A DNA stretch of 27,690 nt, taken from assembly GCA_964522515.1 (NCBI GenBank), contig CAZFWC010000009.1:1-27690 (forward strand). Direction: 5' to 3'. Origin of the DNA: CAYNCE01 sp964522515 (GTDB lineage Bacteria; Patescibacteriota; Patescibacteriia; UBA2196). Positions 21,760 to 27,690 of this stretch are shown here, in pieces. Position numbers and translations under genes: made by a program. Position 1 is the stretch's first letter. The number at the start of each line of letters is the position of its first letter. Below the pieces are notes generated by a model. It was not told the origin of the DNA. It ran no database searches and was given only the letters and a program-made list of their open reading frames with translations.

Positions 21760-23042
21760 TTTTAATTTCCGCGTTATTATTTTTTATAATTTCAATTTTG
21801 AATTTAAGATTAGCAAGTTTAATTTTAATTGTTTTGCTGCCAAGTTATTTATTAAGATTTCAAATTAATTTTTTACCAACGACTTTTTTGGAAATAATGA
21901 TAATTATAATTAGTTTGGTTTGGTTTGCGCAAAAAATTAAACAAAATAATTTATTAGATTCTTTTAAGCATTTTAAACAAAAAGTTGGAATTAATTTTTT
22001 AATTATTTTATTTTTATTTACTTTAACAGCAACAGTCGCTGTTTTTGTTTCTTTAGAAATTAGATCAGGTTTAGGAATTTGGAAAGCGTATTTTATTGAA
22101 CCAATTATTTTATTTTTTATTTTTTTAAATATTTTTTCAAAAAAAGATATCTCAAAAATATTATTTGCGTTTACTTTAAGCGCAGGTTTAGTTTCTGGTT
22201 TAGCGATTTTGCAAAAATTTACTGGTTGGTTTGTTCCTTACACTTTTTGGGGCAAAGATAATGTTTTTCGCGTCACAAGTTTTTATGGTTTTCCAAATGC
22301 AATTGGTTTGTATTTAGCTCCAATTATTCCTTTAATATTTTATAATATTTATTATTTATTTAAAAAAATAGAAAAAAATTGGTTTAAAATTATATTAAAT
22401 ATTTTAATTATTTTTTCTAGTTTATTGGCATTTTTTTGGGCAAAATCAACAGGAGCTTTAATTGCCTTGCTTGCTGGATTTTTATTAATTAATTTATTTA
22501 AAAAGAAAACTTTTGCTTTAAGTTTGTTAATAATTTTAATTATTTTTAGCAGTATTTATTTTGAATTACTGCCAAAAAATATTTTAGATACATTGCTATT
22601 TAAAGATTGGAGTGGACAAGTCAGAATAAAAATGTGGATTGAAAGTGTTGAAATGTTAAAAAATAATTTTATTTTTGGCGCTGGTTTATCAGGTTATCAA
22701 AATTTAGTAGCTCCTTATCACATTTGGGATTTTGTTGAAATTTTTCAATATCCGCATAATATTTTTTTAAATTTTTGGTCTGAAATTGGTTTATTTGGTT
22801 TGCTAAGTTTTTTTGCTTTGATTTTTATATTTTACAAAACAATTTTTATTAATATAATCCAGAGTACTCAGGACAAAAAAAATTATTTTTTAAACTTCGC
22901 TTTGGCTTGGAGCATTTTTGTTATTTTAATCCACGGTTTAGTTGATGTTCCATATTTTAAAAATGATTTAGCAATTTTGTTTTGGTTATTTTTTGGAATA
23001 TTATTTTTAGTTAGTAATAATGAAAAAAATGATTTTAAATAA
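21756..23042 (+). CDS. O-antigen ligase/polymerase-like membrane protein
   Basis: 428 residues with about 10-12 membrane helices. The large loop near two thirds of the length has GQVRIKMWIESVEML (R and E), NFIFGAGLSGYQ, and HNIFLNFWSEIGLFGLLSF, which is the Wzy_C/WaaL-type signature of the O-antigen ligase family. Such proteins join undecaprenyl-linked glycans to an acceptor. Whether this one ligates or polymerises cannot be told. The operon partners (GT2 and GT39-like transferases) support a surface glycan or protein glycosylation role. An AGTACT-core palindrome (22858-22873) lies in its coding region. It overlaps both neighbours. Confidence 0.88.
   Translation: MILISALLFFIISILNLRLASLILIVLLPSYLLRFQINFLPTTFLEIMIIIISLVWFAQKIKQNNLLDSFKHFKQKVGINFLIILFLFTLTATVAVFVSLEIRSGLGIWKAYFIEPIILFFIFLNIFSKKDISKILFAFTLSAGLVSGLAILQKFTGWFVPYTFWGKDNVFRVTSFYGFPNAIGLYLAPIIPLIFYNIYYLFKKIEKNWFKIILNILIIFSSLLAFFWAKSTGALIALLAGFLLINLFKKKTFALSLLIILIIFSSIYFELLPKNILDTLLFKDWSGQVRIKMWIESVEMLKNNFIFGAGLSGYQNLVAPYHIWDFVEIFQYPHNIFLNFWSEIGLFGLLSFFALIFIFYKTIFINIIQSTQDKKNYFLNFALAWSIFVILIHGLVDVPYFKNDLAILFWLFFGILFLVSNNEKNDFK
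22858..22873. repeat. AGTACT-core palindrome inside the O-antigen-ligase-like gene
   Basis: TCCAGAGTACTCAGGA, palindromic except for one A/A position, embedded in the reading frame (encodes IQSTQD in a loop between helices). The same core occurs at 884-899 and 18301-18318. Confidence 0.55.
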
Positions 23043-24495
23043 AAATAAAATTTATATTTTAATTTTAATTTTTATATTTTTAATATTATTTATTTTTCAA
23101 TTAAATAATGCAATAAATTATAATTGCTACTGGGGATATGACGGAGCAAAACACATTGAATATATTGACACAATTGAAGATCAAAATCGTTTGCCAAGTT
23201 TTAATGAAAATTATTTAGCTTGGCACGCGCCATTTTATTATTTTGCGTTAGCTTTGCCATCTAAAATTTATCACTTTTTTAATTCACAAGCAGATTTTTT
23301 TAGCCGTGTAAAATTTTTACAGATTTTAAGCGCGGTTTTAGATATTTTCTTTTTATTTATTTTTTACAAAACACTAAAGTTATTAACTAAAAATAAATTT
23401 GTTCAACTCACAACGCTTTTAGGAGTTGGTTTTTTTACGCCGTTAATAATGATAAATAATTATTTAACAAATGAATTAGGTTTGTTTTGGTTAGTGATTT
23501 TAATTTTTTATTTTGTTGTGAAAATAGAGTCTCTCCCCATTTTCAAGGGGGAGATTAAGAGGGGGTTAATAAATAAAATTAAAAAAAATATTAACCACCC
23601 CAGCCCCTTCTTCAAAAGGAGGGGAGACTTTGAAACAGGTTGGAATTATAAAAAAGCAGTTTTGATTGGTGTTTTATTAAGTTTGGCTTTGCTTACAAAA
23701 CTTTCCGCTTTAATTTTAATTTTAGCGATTTTATTTTGGTTAATTTTTAAAGCATTTTATTTTAAAAATAAAAAATTTTTATATTATATTTTAATAATTC
23801 TCTTTGTAATTTTTTGTTTAAATTTACCTTGGCAAATTTATCGTTTTCAAAATTTTAATAAAATTTTAACAGTAAATAATTATGAAAATTTAAAACAAAA
23901 TGAATTAAAACAACAACCTGATATTTCTAAAAAGTTTTTTTTAAATTTTGATTTTGAGATTTTTACTAATCCTTTTTGGCAATCTGGTCGCAGTTCAATT
24001 TGGTCAATGATTTTTAGCCAAACAATGATTGATTATGATAATATCGGCGGAAATGTGGATTTAAATAATTTACAAAAACAAATTCAAACTGGAAATTTTC
24101 GTTTTGTAAGTTTTGATAAATTTACTTATTCAATTTTAATGCTTTATTTTGGGATTTTAATATTTTTACTTTTTGCTTTTGGATATTTAAAACAAATTTA
24201 TAATTTTATTAAAAATAAATTCAAACCAGATATTAATTTACTTTTTTTAATTTTTATTACAGGATCTTTTTTAGCTTTAATTTTCAATGTGATAAAATAT
24301 CCATTTATTGAACGAGGAACTTTAAAAGTAATTTTTATTTTATCTGCATTTCCATTTTTATTTTATTTAGTATTTAATAATTTAGCAGAAATTTTACAAA
24401 AATATAAATTAAAATTTTTATGGATAATAATTTTTGTTTTAATTATTTTTTATATATTTTTATCATTAAAAACAAATTGGGTAGTTGGATTTTAG
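23020..24495 (+). CDS. GT39/ArnT-like polyprenyl-phosphate-sugar glycosyltransferase
   Basis: 491 residues with about 10-12 membrane helices. The N-terminal loop after helix 1 has CYWGYDGAKHIEYIDTI (the acidic residue in the first loop is the usual catalytic position in this superfamily) and WHAPFYYFALALPSKI. The helix pattern fits the GT-C family of PMT/ArnT-like transferases that use polyprenyl-phosphate sugars. Residues about 170-203 (ESLPIFKGEIKRG ... SPFFKRRGDFETG) are not part of the family but are encoded by an in-frame palindromic element (23528-23629). It overlaps the previous gene by 23 bases and ends the operon. The likely donor is the product of the GT2 gene upstream. Confidence 0.85.
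   Translation: MKKMILNKNKIYILILIFIFLILFIFQLNNAINYNCYWGYDGAKHIEYIDTIEDQNRLPSFNENYLAWHAPFYYFALALPSKIYHFFNSQADFFSRVKFLQILSAVLDIFFLFIFYKTLKLLTKNKFVQLTTLLGVGFFTPLIMINNYLTNELGLFWLVILIFYFVVKIESLPIFKGEIKRGLINKIKKNINHPSPFFKRRGDFETGWNYKKAVLIGVLLSLALLTKLSALILILAILFWLIFKAFYFKNKKFLYYILIILFVIFCLNLPWQIYRFQNFNKILTVNNYENLKQNELKQQPDISKKFFLNFDFEIFTNPFWQSGRSSIWSMIFSQTMIDYDNIGGNVDLNNLQKQIQTGNFRFVSFDKFTYSILMLYFGILIFLLFAFGYLKQIYNFIKNKFKPDINLLFLIFITGSFLALIFNVIKYPFIERGTLKVIFILSAFPFLFYLVFNNLAEILQKYKLKFLWIIIFVLIIFYIFLSLKTNWVVGF
23528..23629. repeat. In-frame palindromic insertion element in the GT39-like gene
   Basis: About 102 bases (34 codons) with near-inverted ends AGTC(TC)TCCCC (23528-23538) and GGGGAGACT (23621-23629). 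Inside, AAGGGGGAGATTAAGAGGGGGTT faces AACCACCCCAGCCCCTTC, and TTAAT/ATTAA flank an AT-rich centre. It is GC-richer than the gene around it. The encoded peptide has the SPFFKRRGD and LPIFKGE look typical of CCCCTTTTCAAAGGGG repeats translated in reading frames. It is probably inserted in a loop between membrane helices. Confidence 0.8.
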
Positions 24496-24636
24496 TTTTT
24501 AATTTATTAAATTATAATTTTTTTGCAGTAAATAAATTGGGCAACTAATTTATCAAGTCTGTCTTGATTGAGTTGAAACAAAGTCAAAGCATTTTTGTTG
24601 TTATAAAATTTGTTTTGTTTGGCTTGATTTTGTTGA

Positions 24637-24665
24637 TTGCTATTTTTTAGTTATTGTTGTATAAT
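24637..24665 (+). promoter_or_regulatory. Promoter of the structured RNA
   Basis: -35 TTGCTA (24637-24642), 17-base spacer, perfect -10 TATAAT (24660-24665). The expected start is near 24672. The -10 with its downstream bases (TATAATAAAATCAT) is identical to the one before nrdJ (5168-5181). Confidence 0.8.
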
Positions 24666-24671
24666 AAAATC

Positions 24672-24830
24672 ATGAAAAATAATTAACCTAACCCTGTTAA
24701 AATTATTAGCAGGTATGGTTAAAAAACCTTACGAATAAAAACGGCTTCATTAGTCGGTCCTATTCGTAAGGTCTGCTTGGGAAACTTTGCAGGATGCTCG
24801 TAAGAGTATCGCCGATGTGGAGCCTTTTTT
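24672..24830 (+). ncRNA. Structured RNA of unknown class, about 160 nt, own promoter and U-run end
   Basis: Three or four stems can be read directly. TTAACC (24683-24688) and CCTG (24693-24696) pair with CAGG (24710-24713) and GGTTAA (24717-24722). CCTTACGAAT (24727-24736) pairs perfectly with ATTCGTAAGG (24762-24771), enclosing CGGCT/AGTCG. CTGC/GCAG follow (24773-24791), then GATGCTC-GTAA-GAGTATC (24793-24810, one G-T). The RNA ends GGAGCC-TTTTTT (24819-24830). GGAGCC could instead pair with GGCTTC (24743-24748) inside the second stem, so two folds are possible. A four-codon frame (ATG at 24672) opens at the start. It does not match the SRP, tmRNA, RNase P or 6S cores, the B12, SAM, TPP or T-box motifs, or tRNA. 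G+C is far above the flanks. Confidence 0.7.
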
Positions 24831-24838
24831 GATTGGGA

Positions 24839-24867
24839 TTGAAATAAAAAAGAACTTGTGGTATGAT
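24839..24867 (+). promoter_or_regulatory. Promoter of the two-gene membrane cassette
   Basis: -35 TTGAAA (24839-24844), 17-base spacer, -10 TATGAT (24862-24867). It starts 9 bases after the U run of the RNA, so the genes below are transcribed separately from it. The leader is about 16 bases. Confidence 0.75.
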
Positions 24868-24889
24868 GTAAGTAGAAATTAAATTTTTT

Positions 24890-25078
24890 ATGTCAAAATC
24901 AGATATATCAGCGGTAATCAGTTTGTTTGTGGCTATTTGTATTTTATTAGCTAATTATTTTCAGTGGTGGGACATAACTTTTAATGGGCAAATGGAGACG
25001 AAAAAATGGGTAAAAATATTTTTTGGTGCCTGTATTATTTTATTATTGATTGCGATGATTTTGATTATTTTAAAATAA
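24890..25078 (+). CDS. Tiny two-helix membrane protein
   Basis: 62 residues. The first helix is about 7-24 (ISAVISLFVAICILLANYF), then a short polar loop with a Trp pair (QWWDITFNGQMETKKW), then the second helix about 42-61 (IFFGACIILLLIAMILIIL). It has its own good promoter, and the following gene starts 5 bases after its stop, so the two form a cassette. No family is recognised. Small two-helix proteins of this kind include toxins and accessory subunits, but nothing here identifies it. Confidence 0.7.
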   Translation: MSKSDISAVISLFVAICILLANYFQWWDITFNGQMETKKWVKIFFGACIILLLIAMILIILK

Positions 25079-25083
25079 ATTTT

Positions 25084-25431
25084 ATGATTAGAAAAAACTT
25101 TTATATTGAATTACTTAAATATGCTTCTAACAAAAAAGAATTTACTGATGAGGATATTAAAAAAGAATTAAATTTAAATTTAGCCGAGAAAAAATTATAT
25201 TTTGGCAAACTACGACACAATAAATTGTTATTTGAAAACACAGGCAGAAATAAAAAAATTGAATATGGAGAATTAAGTATATTTATCATTTCAGTTGAGG
25301 GGCGATTTAAATTATTGGAGTACGAAGCATTAATTGACGCAAGAAAATCGTCAACAGTTGCGACGATTTTGGCGATTGTGGCAATTATAATATCTTCAAT
25401 TTCGGTTATTTGCTCAATAATTATTAAATAG
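25084..25431 (+). CDS. Winged-helix-like protein with C-terminal membrane anchor
   Basis: 115 residues from ATG 25084 (MIRKNFYIELLKYASN). A frame start at 25006 lies inside the previous gene and was rejected. The first 75 residues are helical and then beta, like a winged-helix unit (FTDEDIKKELNLNLAEKKLYFGKLRHNKLLFENTGRNKKIEYGELS, in several runs). The end is a membrane helix with an ARKSSTVATILAIVAIIISSIS approach (about 85-113). A cytoplasmic winged helix tethered to the membrane would suit a sensor or regulator; this is inference. It is in the same unit as the two-helix protein. No named family is recognised. Confidence 0.75.
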   Translation: MIRKNFYIELLKYASNKKEFTDEDIKKELNLNLAEKKLYFGKLRHNKLLFENTGRNKKIEYGELSIFIISVEGRFKLLEYEALIDARKSSTVATILAIVAIIISSISVICSIIIK

Positions 25432-25453
25432 TAGTTTAATTAAAATAAAAATT

Positions 25454-27508
25454 ATGAAAAAAATAAAACCAACAATAATATTTATCATTTTTATTGGCTC
25501 ATTTTTTATAGTGTCAAACATTTTGGCTATGTCTATTGAGGTTATTTCACCTCAATTTATAATTCCTGGGGAAACAAGAGTATCTGTTTTTGGTAGAGAT
25601 TTTGGTGAAGAGTTTAATTACGGAACTTTATACATGGAAGGAACACGAATTACCAAAGCAAATTGGACTGATACTAAAATTAGTTTTAACGCACCACTTG
25701 ATATTAATCCGGGCAGAATAGAAGTCAAACAATCTGATGGATCTGGTGGTTATTCAGAAATTGTACACAGTAATTATTATTATTTACAGCCTGCCATAGA
25801 TTCTTTTAGTCCGAAAAGTGGAGCAGTCGGAGATATAATTACGATTAAGGGAAGAAATTTAGAAAATGTTTTTCCAAAAAATGTTTATCCAATAAGCATG
25901 CAGATTTATGTTGGCGGAACAACAGTAGGAAAACAAAATATATTAACTTGGGGAAATAATAAGATTGTGATAAAAGTGCCAAGTGGGGCAAAAAGCGGGA
26001 AGATTGAAATTAGAATAAAAGCGGACAATTCCATTGTTGAAATAAAAGGAAGCAGTAGTGAGAATTTTAAAGTTTTGGAAGCATCGGCAAATGATCCGCT
26101 ATCCCCATATCAAGAATATTTGCATCGGGTTAAGATTCGGGATGCTTGGGATTACAGTGTTGGCACTTATGATATTACAGTTGCTGTTATTGATTCAGGA
26201 ATTTATATACATCATCCTGATTTAAAAGACAATATTTGGAAAAACACAAAAGAAATTGAAGGTAATAATGTTGATGATGATAAAAATGGTTACATTGATG
26301 ATATTTTTGGCTGGAATTTTGTAGATAACAACAATCAAATGGATATTACTTTTGATAAAGACGATCATGGGACAATGGTGGCTGGAATTATTGGTGCCAA
26401 AAATAACAATTATATCGGGATATCAGGTATAAATAAATATGTAAAATTAATGCCTTTATTAATTTTAAGTAAATATAAATCTGCTGATTTTGATGAGGTC
26501 GCAAAGGCTATTAAATATGCAGTTGATAATGGGGCAGATATTATAAATCTCAGTTTTGGAACTCAAGGTACGGTTGGTTATACAACAGCTTTAGATAATG
26601 CAATAAAATATGCTTATGAAAATAATGTTTTATTGGTTGCAGCCGCAGGAAATGGGGATGTTGAAACTGGAAGTGGGCAAGATTTAAATTTTGTAAAAGA
26701 ATCACCTGTTTGTAACGATAATAATAAAAATATGGTTTTAGGTGTTGGTGCTTTATCTGATAACGATTTTGTTTCGAAAACAAATTGGAGTAATTATGGA
26801 ACTTATATTGATATATGGGCACCAGGAGAAAATATTCTTACCACATCCAAACCTGAATATAGTAATTATCAATTAGATTATTTTTATGGTGACGGAACAT
26901 CTTTTGCTGCTCCAATAGTTTCAGGAATTGCTGCCTTAATAAAAGCAAAATACCCAGATATAAGTAATGTTGCTTTGAGAGATAGAATAATTAATAGTGC
27001 AAAAGGAAATTTAATAGTGAATGCTTACGAAGCAATAAAAAATCCTTTGACAAGCAATGAGAAAGGTTTGAGTATTAATAACAATGAAGATAACTCCATT
27101 TTAGATTTAGATTTATCCAAACGAGTTAGAGGCAGATTACTTTTGCAAGTAGAAGGTGGGGGTAACATTTGGTATGTAGATACAAACGAACACAAAAGAT
27201 ACAGTGTAACTTGGGCAAATGCATTGCCTTTATTTCAAAAATTATCATTAGGGATAACAGACGCGGATTTATCTAAAATTCCAATTGCTGGAAGTAATGA
27301 AGTTGGCAGTTCATCAATGAGAAATAGATTAAAAGGAAAACTACTTTTACAAGTTCAACAACGAGGAGCGATCTGGTTTGTTGATAAAGACGGTTATCGC
27401 CACAGCGTAACTTGGAATAATTTAATGCCTCTTTTTCAAGGTCTAGCATTAGGAATTACAAATAATGATTTAAATAAAATTCAAGTTGGGAGTTTGGATG
27501 GGTTTTAA
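25454..27508 (+). CDS. Secreted subtilisin-family (S8) serine protease with TIG-like and duplicated C-terminal domains
   Basis: 684 residues. A signal peptide (KKIKPTIIFIIFIGSFFIVSN, ending near A25-M26) is followed by two IPT/TIG-like beta domains (about 28-110 and 113-208), with IDSFSPKSGAVGDIITIKGRN as a clear TIG start. The S8 protease domain runs about 225-525 with the triad Asp 247 (VIDSGI), His 305 (DDHGTMVAG) and Ser 483 (GDGTSFAAPIVSG), plus the oxyanion Asn 400 (AAAGN). All are present, so it should be active. Two copies of a 55-residue unit end it: RGRLLLQVEGGGNIWYVD (559-610) and KGKLLLQVQQRGAIWFVD (627-680). No prodomain is visible. GGG and CGG codons are commoner than in the other genes, a hint of separate origin. 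Confidence 0.94.
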   Translation: MKKIKPTIIFIIFIGSFFIVSNILAMSIEVISPQFIIPGETRVSVFGRDFGEEFNYGTLYMEGTRITKANWTDTKISFNAPLDINPGRIEVKQSDGSGGYSEIVHSNYYYLQPAIDSFSPKSGAVGDIITIKGRNLENVFPKNVYPISMQIYVGGTTVGKQNILTWGNNKIVIKVPSGAKSGKIEIRIKADNSIVEIKGSSSENFKVLEASANDPLSPYQEYLHRVKIRDAWDYSVGTYDITVAVIDSGIYIHHPDLKDNIWKNTKEIEGNNVDDDKNGYIDDIFGWNFVDNNNQMDITFDKDDHGTMVAGIIGAKNNNYIGISGINKYVKLMPLLILSKYKSADFDEVAKAIKYAVDNGADIINLSFGTQGTVGYTTALDNAIKYAYENNVLLVAAAGNGDVETGSGQDLNFVKESPVCNDNNKNMVLGVGALSDNDFVSKTNWSNYGTYIDIWAPGENILTTSKPEYSNYQLDYFYGDGTSFAAPIVSGIAALIKAKYPDISNVALRDRIINSAKGNLIVNAYEAIKNPLTSNEKGLSINNNEDNSILDLDLSKRVRGRLLLQVEGGGNIWYVDTNEHKRYSVTWANALPLFQKLSLGITDADLSKIPIAGSNEVGSSSMRNRLKGKLLLQVQQRGAIWFVDKDGYRHSVTWNNLMPLFQGLALGITNNDLNKIQVGSLDGF

Positions 27509-27537
27509 AATTTTACAAAATATAAAATAATAAAATT

Positions 27538-27574
27538 GTCCATATAACAATATATTGTTATATGGACTTTTTTT
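27538..27574 (+). terminator. Intrinsic terminator after the protease gene
   Basis: Perfect 13-bp stem GTCCATATAACAA (27538-27550) / TTGTTATATGGAC (27555-27567) with loop TATA, followed by TTTTTTT. The strongest terminator in the window. Confidence 0.92.
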
Positions 27575-27669
27575 AATTAGATTTTAATCATATTTTTTTA
27601 ATAAATAAATTTTAAAAATAACAGATTTAAATTATAAAAATAACCTGTGAAAAAGCAGTGTATTTTTTT

Positions 27670-27675
27670 TTGACA
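27670..27675 (+). promoter_or_regulatory. -35 box of a following promoter (cut by the window edge)
   Basis: Perfect TTGACA after a T run. With a 17-base spacer the -10 would lie at 27693, beyond the window, so this is only a likely half promoter. Confidence 0.4.
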
Positions 27676-27690
27676 AAAATCTAGTTTTCT

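Larger units (their letters stand above)
24496..24889. other. 394-base stretch without a protein gene (holds the RNA unit)
   Basis: 24496-24636 is AT-rich; its minus strand has a 45-codon open stretch ending at 24507 that reads like a protein C-terminus (LTLFQLNQDRLDKLVAQFIYC) but has no start codon, so it may be a decayed gene. 24637-24830 is the promoter and structured RNA described separately. 24839-24889 is the promoter and leader of the next gene. Confidence 0.6.

Noticed and set aside
24507..24652. Minus-strand open stretch reading LTLFQLNQDRLDKLVAQF
   Set aside because: It looks protein-like but has no start codon and a stop just upstream. At most a decayed gene end; not annotated as a gene.
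24672..24830. Assignment of the RNA to SRP, tmRNA, 6S, RNase P or a common riboswitch
   Set aside because: None of their conserved cores could be found: no GGAAGGAAGC SRP loop, no tRNA-like ends, no long 6S-type closing stem, no RNase P core, no TPP, SAM, B12 or T-box motifs. A covariance search could still overturn this.
1..27690. Recoding of TGA as glycine (as in SR1/Gracilibacteria)
   Set aside because: ftsZ, nrdJ, cobO and the GT2 gene stop at TGA exactly where their families end, and no in-frame TGA is needed in any gene.
1..27690. CRISPR array, insertion sequence or prophage
   Set aside because: No regularly spaced identical repeats with unique spacers, no transposase or integrase, and no phage structural genes are present. 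The repeats are isolated palindromes.

Overview
The window is AT-rich (by eye about 30% G+C) bacterial chromosome. It most resembles Patescibacteria (Candidate Phyla Radiation, Parcubacteria-like). The reasons are extreme A/T codon bias, compact genes mostly without Shine-Dalgarno sites, calcium-binding D-x-D-x-D-G repeats on anchored surface proteins, a CAP protein with an N-terminal 'FLLPHEGNN..PH' stretch before its membrane helix, and GC-rich palindromic repeats between genes. TGA is a normal stop here (ftsZ, nrdJ, cobO), so the code is not the recoded one of SR1/Gracilibacteria. The lineage is an inference from these traits, not a phylogenetic result.

Layout. (1) 1-2201: two membrane-anchored, acidic, calcium-motif surface proteins, the first cut by the window edge. 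(2) 2206-5149: ftsA and ftsZ, each with its own sigma-70-type promoter, and a terminator after each. (3) 5146-8751: a cobalamin module made of the class II ribonucleotide reductase nrdJ and the corrinoid adenosyltransferase cobO, with a small reverse-strand gene of unknown function between them. (4) 8748-10765: translation genes tRNA-Tyr, tyrS, tRNA-Thr, rpmG and tRNA-Trp. (5) 10814-14721: proteins of unknown function, a zinc-ribbon/membrane/pseudopilin-like/calcium-motif fusion, and an SPFH-domain protein. (6) 14866-18274: a polytopic membrane protein, a HtrA-like protein lacking its catalytic triad, a CAP-domain protein and a coiled-coil protein. (7) 18362-24495: a GH1 glycosidase, then a tightly packed envelope operon (murF, a dolichol-phosphate-mannose-synthase-like GT2, an O-antigen-ligase-like protein and a GT39-like glycosyltransferase). 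(8) 24637-27574: a stand-alone structured RNA with its own promoter, two tiny membrane proteins, and a secreted subtilisin-family protease with TIG-like and duplicated C-terminal domains, closed by a perfect terminator.

How it fits together. ftsA/ftsZ drive division. nrdJ supplies deoxynucleotides and cobO makes the adenosylcobalamin it needs from salvaged corrinoid. The murF operon builds peptidoglycan precursor and surface glycan. Many remaining genes encode surface or secreted proteins, as expected for a host-associated, small-genome bacterium.

Most notable points: (a) an unrecognised structured RNA at about 24672-24830; (b) several families of short palindromic elements, some inside reading frames, including one of about 102 bp (34 codons) in the GT39-like gene; (c) a HtrA-fold protein with no catalytic residues; (d) a TyrRS whose HIGH motif reads QLGN; (e) promoters placed so close to start codons that the mRNAs should be leaderless, against a single small gene with a strong Shine-Dalgarno site.
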